Program-made: the position numbers and the translations under genes
Part shown: one piece after another, positions 44,725 through 57,695 of the stretch
Layout: the number at the start of each line of letters is the position of its first letter
How positions within the stretch are numbered: the stretch's first letter is position 1
The notes under the pieces: generated by a model
Seen by the model: only the letters and a program-made list of their open reading frames with translations
What the model was told of the DNA's origin: nothing
The model's database searches: none
Assembly (NCBI GenBank): GCA_014773175.1
Contig: VXCM01003125.1
Span: forward strand, 36,698-100,697
Origin: Lucifuga dentata
Taxonomy: Eukaryota; Chordata; Actinopteri; Ophidiiformes; Bythitidae
Reading direction: 5' to 3'
Length of the DNA stretch: 64,000 nucleotides

Positions 44725-46232
44725 GTTGATTTCTTTCTTTTTTTTCCTTCAGATCTCCAGTCAGATAGTGTTTTGTTATTCCTACATTTTTATACTAGTT
44801 TCAAGAAACCCCATGAAGCCTCTTTCTCTTTTCTACTTGATACTAGAAAAATTCTCTTGATGAAGAATATTTATCTTGTTTCCTTTGGGTTTGCAGCGCA
44901 TACTTCTGCACAGAGCTGCTGCAGGGGCTTGTTGGATCTATTGGTGTATCACCGCACATCTGAAACATGATCTTTCACATCTGTGTCTTTCTGCATGGCC
45001 AAATTCCTTGTTACTGTAACTAAAGGGATTGTTTTGTTCCACGGCATTGCAACTTCACCTTCTCCTTTGACTGTCCACCCATAAAAGTGTCAAGCTTGAA
45101 ATATTTGGATTAAGAATGTGTGAAGTGGCTGCCATTTTCAGCAGCTTGTGTGAAATATCTCTGTCGTCGACATCACTGCCTTGCAGCAGGAGGAAAATGC
45201 ATTAGTCCCAACGGATCACAGTCCTCTGGAAACCAGATATTGTGCTTTTATTAAGAAGGACAGAAGTTAATTTATGTTGGCGCTTAAAAAGAGCTTGTTG
45301 TTGTTTCTTATGTTAACGATGAAGCAGGTGTTCTGGAAGTTAAGATCAAAATAACTAACAATTTCTCAAGGTTGCATCTAAATCAAGATGCTTTAGTCAT
45401 TTGCACAGATTGTTAAATTAAAGTTATGTAAAGTCGTCATCAGTCAAAGTAATGATAGTTTGTTGGAACAAAACCCCTGAAGATCTTAAAAACACAAATA
45501 CTACTTGAACAGGCAGGCACATGACTTCACCACATACAAGAGCAACTTCAGAGGGCCAGAGAAGGAAACCATACACAACATTACACAGCAGCAGAGTCAG
45601 AGAAGGAGCATGACACTGCTGAACTTTGTGCGACGTGTCCGTGCATGCAGAGGGCCTCTGCTAAAATTGACAAATCCCTGTCTGCTACTGTCTTGCCAAA
45701 AGCAGGATCCTGAAGATCACAGCTTGACAAAAACTTGAGCAACCACTGACTCATGGAATGAACAGTTAAAGTCAGGCAAAAAGCAGGGGTCTGGACAGCA
45801 TCTCTTTGCCTGGATCCTCTGAACTATCAAGCCTCTTGAAACATTTTGTCGCCATGCTGTCCAGGCTGTGCCATTTTCATTCCATCGCGGCCGCTCTGCT
45901 CTCCCACCTGTCATCCACACTCTGAGATCCCTGCGGCCGACCTGCTGACAGCTGCCGAACGTGAGAGGATTCACAACAACTCTGCCAGAGGAGAGTGAAA
46001 GATAGAGACTATATTTAGCTGTCATTATGTCTGCGTGTTGATGGAGTGCTCCCTATGCAGGTTAGGACACAAAAAAAATGTAGAAATGTCAAGTAATATA
46101 TTAAACCTACAATAATCAATATTCCAGTTATTAACATTGATTTGAATGACTCTGTGTAATGTGAAAGGTAATTTATAGAGACGAGACTACAGGTGATACT
46201 GCCAAACTCTATGGAGTTTTCAGCCTCTTTGA

Positions 46233-46265
<33 letters not shown>

Positions 46266-47665
46266 NAAAAAAAAAAAATCAAAAAACAAAAAGGAAGTGA
46301 AAATTGGACTTATGTCCGTCAGGTTAACCTGACTTCAATGTGTTGCTAATGTTGCTCTGTGTCTGCTAAATGCATAACTAGGGAATTATTTGCTAACATG
46401 TGAGGCATGGCAAGAATATAAATTGATATGTGTTGGTCAGCTTGTTTAGGAGTTATTCTGCCATCTGCTTGCCAAAAGTTGACTGTATAGTGAATGAAAG
46501 TCCAGTTTTCTGTGGGCAAATTCATGTCAACGTCCTATATGCCTACTGGCATGTAGAGCATCAACGAAGAACCAACACTCCTGTCTATTCTGAGTTATAT
46601 TTGCAGTTTTCTGTTCTAATATTTGTTAATTTAATTACATTTTGGACAAAAGAACATTTTCCCAATCACAGACGCACTTAGTGATTTACGTTGATATGAA
46701 TGCAGGATCACATTCAGCCACAAGAACACACACTTACGTAGGTGTAATTTTCTCGAAAAATGCCACCAGCATTTAAACTTTAACAGTGACAAATTGTACT
46801 TTGGAACAAAACTTTAGTAATGAAAAAAAGGTGATAAATGACACACTCACACACACACACACATTCCAAGTGTTTCATTGAGGAATAATTATTATCAAAT
46901 TAAGAAGAAATGTAATGTCTGTCTCTCTGCAGGTGATGGTAAATTGTCTTTGGCATGGCTCCTCTGTGAAAACACAGCAAATAAAAGAGCAATTACACGC
47001 AAAGCATTAAACTACAGAAAACATTGTCTTCAGCTGACTCAAGATCATCACACAGCATGTAAACCTGTGGGGGTCAAACACAAGTTTTAGTACCTCACAA
47101 GAGTTTATTCGACAGGCACATAGAAAGAGAACACACAACGCGACAAACTTTTGCAGCCGTTAACATTTTCAATCAACAGGGAAATAAGTTTGATCCCATG
47201 CAGTTTTACCAGACTTGTTACTTACTTGTGAAGGCTCTTGATACAGATCTCGTGGTTTTGACAGGATGTCTCCTTCACAGCATGTGAGAACACCCTCAGC
47301 CACCATCACGGAACAGGTGATATGTGGGATTTAAAACCATTGATGTCAGCCCATAATAATCCTGGGACAAAGCTGAGAGTGTTTTGGAGAAACACAAATA
47401 CTACCACCATGGCTCTACTTTCAATAAAGCTGGAACGTAGTCATTCATTCATCAACATATCTCTGATCTCGTGTTCGAGTTGTGTTACCCTCAACTTGAT
47501 GGATGCTGAGGAGAGATCAGGTTAATGGCCAGAACAGTGAAGATGGTGACGTTGATGAAATGTTTGATCTTTCCTGATAAGGAGAGGACTGTTGCTCTTG
47601 GTTTTCTTGTCAGTGGTAATATAACAAGTGGAAATCAACATTTTTGATTCACTTTGTTTGGCGAA
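44725..47665. other. Intergenic; no gene seen
   Basis: Includes a T-run meeting an A-run at the N at 46266 and a short (CA)n near 46848-46862. Frames at 45505-45738 (+) and 45717-46025 (-) have no recognisable domain. Confidence 0.5.
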
Positions 47666-48234
47666 AGGACCATACTGGCAATTTTACATGTTGCGTGTTT
47701 AAGCCCAACCTGCATACATGTTACGTTACTGACAACCAATTTCCAATCAATAAATCTGCATTCTAGTTTTTCTGCTATTTTGCCAAATCCCCTAATCTTT
47801 CAAAATGAAATTTCAGGTGATACATCCCCCTTAAAATGCCTATTAACACCTATGTCCAAATGTAGAAGGCACAGTCATTTTTAATTTCTCAGTATAAGCC
47901 ATCTTCTCCTGGGACTATGTTCCCGGGGGAGACATACATTTTCTGCTATGCAGCTCTGTGGTTGAATAAAGTAACTTAGACACAAAAAACAAAAAACGTA
48001 ACAGACATACTGTCGTGTTTACTGTGATGAATTACTTAGCTCAAACATGTTTCAAGTCTCTACAAGTTGATTTTAATCATGTACTGAAATGAACTGAAAT
48101 CAAGGGAAGTCTGGAAGGTAGGAAAAACAATTCTAACATTCACTGCTCCAGTATTATAGTTTGGGAAATGGTTGTCGGTAATGCAACATGTACGCAGGTT
48201 GGGCTCAAACATGCAACATGGCCAGCATTGCCCT
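47666..48234 (-). mobile_element. MITE of the TTAA family, copy 6, diverged ends
   Basis: Starts AGGACCATACTGGCAATTTT and ends CATGGCCAGCATTGCCCT. Interior blocks (TAAGCCATCTTCTCCTGGGA, GGGGGAGACATACATTTTC) are reverse complements of the core of copies 1 and 4. The flanks are CGAA and TTCA rather than two TTAA copies, so this looks like an older, mutated insertion. Confidence 0.7.
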
Positions 48235-49039
48235 TTCATGGCTAGGCTTAGATTAGGATTAATATTAAGCAACATGCAACTCTGGTAGAGTAAATTGATT
48301 TGGAAGCAAATCGACCTCAGTCTATGTTATAACACAACCACAACGATCATTCAGGTTTATAGAACCACAAATTACACTCAACAACCTGTCAATCCAATAC
48401 AAGAACCCTGTAATATCAACGTCAGATCTTCATTTTATTATGATCACCTGTGTATTCGTATCATTTGTGCAATGAGTCTTCATGATAGTGTACTAAAAAA
48501 AATTAAAAAAAAATCAAATTGCTTCTACAATATTTTAAGCTAGTTTATTCTGCTGTGATTGTGTGATTATCTTACCTGACATTATCCTCTCTTAGCACTT
48601 GTGTGTACTCCAGATCACTTATCTTAGAATCTAAATAAGATGAAAAGCTACACCTCTGGAGGAAGCACCCTTATGGGAGGAGCAAGCAACGCAACCTGCA
48701 TCCTAATGCTCTCACATGTCCGACTGCTGAAGATCTAAAATCTGAGAGGAGATATGGTCCAGAGGAATCTTCAGTTGACTTTGGACTCTGTCATACATGT
48801 GAGTTATGAGTTCCCCTAATCCTGCAATCTTCTGTGTGAATGATAGTAGTTAATGGGGTGTGGATGGTAGTTTCTCACTAAGTGCCATCATTCATGCATT
48901 TTAAGCCTCAGCAGCTTTGCTTCAACAGCCAGAAATGAAATAATTAATTGAAAAAATGGCCAATAGTCTGGAGCAGCATGCTGGCAGATGATCCAAACAG
49001 TGTTTTTAAATATTTTCATTTTTAAACTAAAAGTGTCCA

Positions 49040-49150
49040 TAAGGTGAAAAAGGTAGGTTTGTGACAGAAAGGCTGCTAGTTTGAATCCCAGCTCCTAAAA
49101 AAACTTACCATGACTTACATCACAAGCAAAGGGCATCTGCTAAAAACTGT
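49040..49150. repeat. Possible tRNA-derived SINE remnant
   Basis: 'gctagtttgaatcccagctc' resembles a polymerase III B box, and 'agggcatctgctaaaaactg' resembles the shared fish SINE/LINE tail. Diverged; no A box identified with confidence. Confidence 0.35.
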
Positions 49151-49767
49151 TAAGCCACAGTTTTCTTTAGGTTTCCAGGCTGCTGTGTCTTTGCTATCAC
49201 CTTAAACTCTAAATAAATAAATTTAAAAAAAATAGTGCTTCCTGAAAACCTAAAACCTACATATGCAACTTGGAGCACACATGCCAAATCATGCACATAC
49301 ATGTATGTGGGGGCATGCATATAAACAAAATAATTTGCTAGGATCATTGCTATTATTATTTGTAATAAGATTGACTAAGTGATGCCAAACTACTGTTTTG
49401 TTGATTGAAACAAGCAAATATAAGACAACATCTGCTATCACGCTGCAAACCCTAAGGAGCAGATGCTAATATACATAATTAGCTGTGACATTGTTTCAAC
49501 TGCATTGGACAAATGATTTTGTGGAACTTTTGATTTAATGAGAAGCTTTCTGCAGAGGAAGATGAAAGATTACTGGAAAATAAGAAATGTTTTATGAAAC
49601 GACCCACTGAGAGGTCTGTGTGCTGCTAAAAGTTTCTACCTATCAGAGCATCTCAGTAATAGCAAGTAGGACAAAGATTATGTTGTAGTAGTCACACAGT
49701 CAGCAAAGTCTCAATTTGGGAGCTAAGTTTGACAGTCAGTGCTATGAATATCCATGGGGTCATGGAT

Positions 49768-49769
<2 letters not shown>

Positions 49770-49814
<45 letters not shown>
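49770..49814. repeat. (CT)n microsatellite
   Basis: Pure CT tract. Confidence 0.95.
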
Positions 49815-49817
<3 letters not shown>

Positions 49818-49929
49818 ATGGAGGTTTGACATTTGAATTCAGCAGTTAAGAGTCACACCAACAGAAATAGACTGATACAGGGTAATGCACCCAGGGTTGG
49901 CATGCAGGTCTGTAATTTTTTTTTAACCT

Positions 49930-50070
49930 GGATGGGACATTAAAATGGTTGCTCATACCTGGCCTAAAAAGTCAGATTTAAATACTCCAGTGTTGCTACG
50001 GAGTGGCATTCTGATTTTATTGTCCCCACCAGAATTTCCTCCACTGGGAACAATAAAGAATCTGAATCTG
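49930..50070. repeat. Possible non-LTR element 3' tail
   Basis: 'ttcctccactgggaacaata' then 'aagaatctgaatctgaagtc': a sequence-plus-hexamer (TCTGAA) tail of the kind seen at the 3' end of fish LINE-like repeats. Confidence 0.35.
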
Positions 50071-53000
50071 AAGTCTGAGGCCATGGTGAAATGTGCGGCT
50101 CTCTGACTGTATGAATGTGAAGTGGCGTGTTGCTGAAAGAGAGAATGCATAGTCAGCAAGAATTCCTGAATGAGTAAAAGGTAGAAAATAGAAATGAAGA
50201 ATTTTGTCCTTTATCCATAGAGGGTCTATATTGGATTTCTACGTTCTGTCTCCGCTGATCTAGTAAAAAAAAACTAAAAAAAAAAGCACTTAGCTTCAAA
50301 TTTTAATTGGCTAACTTTTGTTGAATGAATGATTTACTGACTGGATAAATGATGAGTAACAATCAATTATCTCCCGCGTCCTATCACTCAAGCACTCCAC
50401 CTCCACTAATTGAAACAACATCCAAATAACTTTTTCGCTGATGTGAGCAACATGCACACAGAAACCAATTGCATCCAATCAGTTTAATTCACACAGGGCC
50501 GTGGTGGTGGATTCACGCTGACAATGGCCTGATGTTTGAAAACAACTGAATCTACCCTTTCTCCTTTTCCGCTCTCCTCCCCCTCCTAACACACAGAGCA
50601 CTGCTACACTGCAAAAAGTGTTTGTTTTTAACAACTCGTACTATCTCATTTTCTATCTTCCAACATTATTCTTCTTAAGCCGAACTTAATCATGACACTA
50701 TGCTGGCAGTCTTGTTTTGCTGGGACAGGAATTCCATGTTTTTCACGATTTTATTAAAAAACAAATAAAAATCATATCTTGCAATAGAAGAACTTCGTTC
50801 TTCGCCATGTCAAAGGTCAACTCACCTCAATGGAAGATCAGTTTAAGAAAAGTAATATTACGATTGGTGCTATTAGATTTATACCAAATTATCAAAAATA
50901 CAAGGTAACTTCACTTTTTTGGAGGAGAAAAAGTGACACATTGCTGACCTGATGCTAAATTGTGCTTGTATTTTGTTTTATTTTTTTTTACATAAGTTTC
51001 TCATTTTTTGCAGTGTGTTCAGCGTCGTACAGTTGCTGTCTAAGCAGGCGGATCCTCTAATGAACCAGTGGGTATCAGCAGATGTGGGCCTTTAACTTAA
51101 TTTCCTTCCCTCAGCTATAGAGCAGATCCTATGGCATGTAAGTGGTCATGATGGATGAGCGCTACAGCTCATCATACCCCCAACACCCAACACCCAACAT
51201 CCAGCACCTTTCAGCCCTGTCTTTGTCACACAACCTCATAACTGTGATTTTGAAGTCAATTCATGACTCATTTATACTGAGGTTTATGATTCTTAAGGCC
51301 TTTAAACCGGTTAAAAACATTATATAATAGCAAAAACATTCATTGTTTTGCAGTTCTTAAATTGTTTTCTGATATTTTCTGTTCAAAACTTATTCTCCAA
51401 ACACACCATTTGTTAATCTTTGAAAGCTCCTCTCATGCACACACCTACTGTACTCTCCACTTCATCACAGTCAGTATGTTATAAATTAAGACTTTGAATA
51501 CACTCCGATTAAGGCAATAATTAAATTTTTTCAAACATCATGAGATTGAAATTGGCATCAATCAACGTATGCTTACTCCAAGCAACAGCCTATATTATGC
51601 AATTGTAACCAATTTGTTCTGCCATGCAAATTTTACAGTCAGAACAAGTCACCTCCACATGCATATCCTCAATCTCCTCATATTCCAATTATGCAGTGCA
51701 TCATGTATATTCAGCAAACTATGAAAACATATTAATTCTATCCATATATATGTCAACCTGGCATTGTTGCCTTAATCGGGGCACTGACACAAAAAAAAAT
51801 TGAAGTATAACATGCATAAATGTACTGAGAGAGGTGTGGATGGCTGTGTTTTGGTCACCTGAGTCAGTGTGTGGACTGTTTGTTATTAATTATGCAGTGC
51901 TGATGGAGGAAAATTCTCAGTTATTTGAGAGAGGTTAGTAAAAATCTTCTCCTGTGTTCACACACTGCACCTTAAAATGTCCAAATCCTGATTATTTGTT
52001 TTCTGTCACGGGTGATCTAATGTTTTCTAATCAGTGTGAAGAAGAAACAGCAGACAGCGAGTCAGTTTTTAATGCAATCAGACTCAACAGTTAAATGCTG
52101 AGATAAATCCCCCAACGCCCCTAATCCTCTGGTCTCTGTTATCATTTTCAGTGATAAACTACAACATACCTCACAACATGCCAAAAATTAGAAGAAAAAA
52201 AATAATGAATAGCTACCCTCTGGCAAGGATTTCATAGGCTAAAAGATTCTTCTGGATCCTGGATCCAGAATATGATCCATAAAAACTTCTGTTTTATTTA
52301 CTTTGTCAGACCAAAAGAAGTTACATTTTAACATTTATGAGCTATTTACCTTTTCAAAACTGCTCGTCTAGTATTATATATTTAATTTGTTACTGTGTCT
52401 GGATGCTGATTGATTTAAAGAAAATGCTTCTATGCTTCTACATATCCATTTACAAACAGGAAAATTAATGTTTACAGTGTGAGCGGCCATATTGAAATTA
52501 TGTCAACACTGAACTCGGTGTTGAGGAACCTCGCTCGACTTTCCAAGAAGGAATTGAGCATTGAGGGGATGTTTTCTTTGACTTTTCCGGTCGGAGGTCG
52601 TAAATTACGAGTTCTGAGTGCAAGAATTCCCATCTAGATCAGCTGGGTTTGAAGTACAAAACTGAATGTGTATGATGCACCTGTGATTGATTGGTGAAAT
52701 GCCTCGATCAATTAAAAGTTGAAGAAGTGCACGTGTCTTTTCTCGATCACACTGGTTGTAAATTTGTAAGTTTACCTTTTCTTAAACAGACGCAGTCATT
52801 CAAATTTGGATTTTAGCATGATGGTTTGCAGTGTGAACACAGCTGTATGTACAGACACAAACACACACACAAATTCAAATCCACATACATATAGACAACA
52901 CACACAGACCCACACACACACACAACAATGGCATCTGTGGTCTGTCTTCTCAACATATCCCCTGTCCCTGTCAAGGGCAGGGAGATGTGGTTGCTCCTGG

Positions 53001-54029
53001 AGGGCCAAAGGGACCATGTGGCCAGGCGTCCATATGGGGTAACCCGAGTAAACACAGGCTAGGGCCGCCATGCGTTGCTGCACTCTGTTGACTGTTTCAA
53101 CAGACATGTTTTCCCAAAGCAAGAAAAACGTACACTAAGAGGGGTGCCTTAAGTCACGGCTCAGCTCCCTGAGCTATCTCACTCCAGGAATCTGATCTCA
53201 CTCACTTAAAGACTGTTGCTGTCCTCAGCCATGCCTGGCTTCCTAACACTGATTTTAATATTATCTTTAAATGTTAAAGATCAGAGATGTTAAAATTAAG
53301 CTAACTAATTGGTGCAAACACATTTCTTCTTGAAAAATCAATTTGTGTAGTTACTTCGAGAGGCTTGACATGTCTGAATGTAGTTTTAGCTGCCTCGCCT
53401 TTTCCCTCCAGTTCACCTGCAGTTGGGGTTGCAATCAAAAATGTTAATTACCCAAGTGGCTTGATCAACATTAGAATAATTACACCATTAGAATACAAGC
53501 AAGCTGCAATGAATGTGGGATGGTAAACTCATGTAAAACATGTGCTGTTTATTTGATTAACATTACGATACAAAGATGACTCCCCCATGAACAAAACAGG
53601 TGATTGATTGAGACTGAAAAATTTGAGCAGCAAAATAGATGTCTGGATTTCACATTTATTGTAGAAAATCTTTGCAGATAAGCAAAATCAGTTCTGTTCA
53701 GTAACAGATTGTTTGAAAGGATTAAAAAGAGGAAATGATTTCCAATTGAAAGAGAACTCAGCCGCTGAGATTATCATCAATATTTAAGTGAATGGAGAAT
53801 AAGTGGTATTTAAGGACTGTTTAGCCGACGTTTTGACCTTAAGTGTCTCAGTTTGGAGATGAGGAGGGGAGCGATTTGGGCGAAGCCAGGTCAATATTGA
53901 GACACACAAGTAATTAATGCTGGAAAGTGTCTTTTTCTCCTCTTTCTCTGTTCTTCCTGAGTGACTGACCGACTGAACTCTAAACACCATCTGCTAAAAA
54001 AAAAAAAAAAAAGNTCTCCCTAAACTTGA

Positions 54030-54345
54030 CCCGGCCGCCCCCAGGGGTTGACTGACCTCTGCAGCAGGATCCTACTTGCTGGACAACCCAGAGCAGTTTA
54101 ATTTAGCGAAGGCCTCGACCCAAGCCGACATGACCTGACGTGAGGATTCAATGATTCATCACGCCACAGCCTGGAAAAATCATAACCTGCAATCAGAGTC
54201 GTCAAAACAAAAGCACCGGGAATACAACGGGTGAAGGGGGGAAGACATTAACAGCCCATAAATCTGCCAGAGAGCTTCACAAGTGTTCTGTCTTTGCTGC
54301 TATTTATGATGACGGACATGAGGGCCAGACGCAACGTTACCCAGA
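54030..54345. promoter_or_regulatory. Candidate non-coding regulatory block
   Basis: Complex, CpG-containing, repeat-free sequence with GTTTAATTTAGCG, CAATGATTCATCAC and TATTTATGATGAC, next to an A-run and gap. No coding frame. Function inferred. Confidence 0.2.
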
Positions 54346-56239
54346 ATGCATTCCACACAGGCGTCTGAGTAAGGTGCACTTTCACTGACTCGCAGAAGGC
54401 ATCAATTGCGGAGGATCTGTTTTTCATCTTTTCTCACAGTTTCAGCCGATGTCTCAGAAACCCAGAGGCAGCAGACCAGTTTTTAATTACATAGGGAAAT
54501 GTTTTATTTTTCTTTTATTTAAAACAAGAAAATAATTCATTGCGTCTTCAATATTGTTTTAGAAAAGGCAAAGATGACAGAATACTCATTAAGTGTACAA
54601 ATATTTGCATTTTCTCCTTTGGGGGATCCTATGGGGTAGCGGTTTTATATAAACATTAATATACAATTTTTTGCTGATGAAATATGCAAGTTAAAATACT
54701 TTTAGCATCAAAACTTTGTTGTCTAGAGTAATGCTGTTCTCAGACAAAAACAAAAAGTACCTTTACTCCAAATTAAGTAAAATTTGACTTAAGCTTTAGT
54801 GTAGTTGATTAAAAAGTACATTTCCCTTAAAACATAATGGAATGGAAGCAGAAAAAAATTGACATATGCAAATCACTTAGTTACTTTTTGCTCCTGGTGA
54901 CAGAAACACTTGAATAAATAAGCTGCCATTGCATATTTGATTGCTGTTACAGATGTATTGTCTGCGAGTTGGTATCTATCTTGCCTGCCATCCTCTCTGC
55001 TGGACAATAGATGCATGTTGCAGTTATTGATCTCTGCTGGTATTTTAAGTTTTGGGTGAGGGGCACTCTATCAGGTTTCCACGCACAACTGCTCAGTCTG
55101 CCGGCAAGTGACCCCATCTTTCGAGCCCCCTTCTGTTCCTGGAACGGGGCGGTGGGCTCTTGGGGCAGCAGCTTAAGTCTGATCCTGCAGAGAGAGAGAG
55201 GGAAAAAAAATCCAATAGATGATTCAGAAATAGAGCTACGCTGCACCACATCATCTCTTTATGCTAATGTTTTCATAGTCTTACATGCCAAGATGTAGCT
55301 TGCCTTTAATAACAAAGACCTTCCCAAAACAATTAACCTCTCAAAGTCTTCCACACCCACCCATGGCTTCCCCGTGGCAGATCATTATTTAAAGTCAGAG
55401 AAATGTTTTTTAAATATCATGCTGGTTTTATTTATTTAATTTTATTTTATTTTGATGCTTATCAAATGTGAAATGCAGACAGACAGAATATTTCTGTTTG
55501 ATGCAGTGATGCAGCAATGAAGTCTTGGGCTTGAATACTAATATGAGTATCATATTACTTCAAAGTGATGGAACAAGGAAATATAGAATATACTGTGTAT
55601 AACGATGACTGATAAGTTCTGATCTTGACATATAAGAAGTGAGCAAGGGCTATAATTTTTGTATGAGGTAGAAGAAATATAACTCCTTTGGTGTTTTTAC
55701 ATTAATCTGAGTTAGCTCTTTCTAGGTGATACCGTGTACATTTTTGACAAAGAATATATGTAAAGCATTGCTTGAAGTTTTACCTGAGTGCAACATTGTT
55801 CAATTCTGTTTCAATCAGAAATGCAAGACATTGGGAAGAACAGATGCTCTGACTATTGTGGAAATAAACCAGCAGCAGCCCATCATCCAAACTATCATCA
55901 TCACAGTAAGATACGGAGACCCTGGTAGAAGCGCTGATTAGTGATGATTACACATGTGGTGTTATTTCAGTTTGCAAAATTACTCATTTGGAAAATGCTT
56001 ACATTGTCTGAAACTTAAATCCTCATTTTCGTCGATGCGCTCTGTGGGATTTGTTTTTTAATTTAAAGAGACGAAACCAAAACATATAGTGGGACACATA
56101 ATCATTGACACTGTTCAACAATACAGTTGAGCCTCACATTCAACCCTTGATAGACACATCCCTCAAAAGAAAAACATGACTCACAAGGGAAATAAGCAAC
56201 AGCAAACCTAATGATGGAAACAACTTAATGTGGCAGCAA
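54346..56239. other. Intergenic; no gene seen
   Basis: Mostly AT-rich with no named structure. The 54947-55298 open frames on both strands have no recognisable domain. Confidence 0.5.
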
Positions 56240-56470
56240 CATTGCCCAGACTCCTCCCCGACAGTGAGGTTTGGCTTTGTGTGCATGCGTAATGTCCATC
56301 TGGGACAGGTGGGCTAATTTACCGCACCCAAGAACAACGCTGCACAGCCCTAATGATCGCTAAGCCGCTAAAGTTGGCCCCTATCACAATCAAACTCTCG
56401 TCCAGTCACAACTCAGGCAGGGCTGGAAAGTGGGATTAATTTGAAACCCAAAGCTGAGATTCTGAAAAAT
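56240..56470. promoter_or_regulatory. Candidate non-coding regulatory block
   Basis: Repeat-free, mixed composition with GGGCTAATTTACCGCAC, CCCTAATGATCGCTAAG and CTATCACAATCAAAC, unlike its AT-rich surroundings. No coding frame. Function inferred. Confidence 0.25.
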
Positions 56471-57661
56471 GACCTTCCCCTTTGCAGCATGTCAGCCTGA
56501 CAGGAAATATGTGGATGGTGAAGTGTCCTGGCATCAGTGAGACACCATGCAGGTGTGAGGCAACAGCAAATCAAATCAGTGGGCTACGTTTTGTTTTTTT
56601 TTTTGTTTGTTTGTTTTGTTTTATTTTTTTCCCCACTCCATCATTTTATTCCCTTCATCTCTCTTTGTCCATTCGCTTTGACCCAGTTTTGGACGTTCCC
56701 CCTCCATCATTACGCACATGAATATGTTCATTCACACACTTAGTTTGCTGCTCTATTCACATGAATTTGACCAGCAGAGTGTTTTTGCACTCTATGTTTA
56801 TTAATAACTACAAACAGCCAAATGCATCGACAGTAGAATTCACTGTTGCTAGCAAACAACAAGCTCAGTGCTCAGACACCTTAAAAATAATCTCTGCAAG
56901 TAGCAGTCAAACTTTTTTCTTATAGCATTTACCAGAAATAAAAAATATATATGGCTGGAGGTAGAAGACAAATCTGATTACTGACCATCTGCATGTAAAC
57001 AAGGTTTTTTTTTTTGTTTTTTTTTTTTTTAGAAGAAGAAGAATCAGGTTCTCCGAGTAACCAGCCTTTTTCCTGCTCATCCTGTGGTTGCAATCAACCC
57101 TAAATCTCACAAACAGCGATGACAGATGTGATGACAAGACAAGACAAGACAAGAATGAAGACAGTACTGTTGGTGAGATATATTGCAGTCACATCAGTTA
57201 ATCCATGTGAGCTAGATTTGATAGATAATCTGTGACTCCAAAATGAGTCTTTGCTAAGGTGCCATGATTGATCGTGTGAACGATGAACCCCTGGATTGGA
57301 GCATTGGGTGGTGGCGTGTCTCCAAAAGTCTTCCCTGGGGAAACATCTTCCCCACCTCGTGCCATCAGCCTTTTTGGTAACGCTATATGTCAGAAAGGAT
57401 GGCCCCATTGATTTAGCACTTAGCTCCCTAGTCCCACATGAACAGTTATCATTTTTGGCTCGGGGCCACAGTCCAGGCGTCAAAGTTACAGATCAATGGT
57501 CCAAACTTTAAAAATATGGGAGGATATGGAGGTGGAGGGGATTAGTGGGATTGAGGATGGGTCTAGGTTACAAGAAATATGGTGTCATACAGACATGGTT
57601 GAAGGTGTTGTTTGTATGTATAAGTGGACATATAAGAGGTTGGTATTTTAGTCACTTCTGC

Positions 57662-57695
<34 letters not shown>

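Larger units (their letters stand above)
48235..54030. other. Intergenic; no gene seen
   Basis: Holds a likely SINE remnant (49040-49150), (CT)n at 49770-49814, a non-LTR-type tail (49930-50070), a CA-rich tract (52858-52925) and an A-run at 53996-54012. Open frames are short and featureless. Confidence 0.5.

Noticed and set aside
57100..57483. 127-codon minus-strand open frame
   Set aside because: No recognisable domain, no paired splice signals, and partly over an (ACAAG)n repeat.
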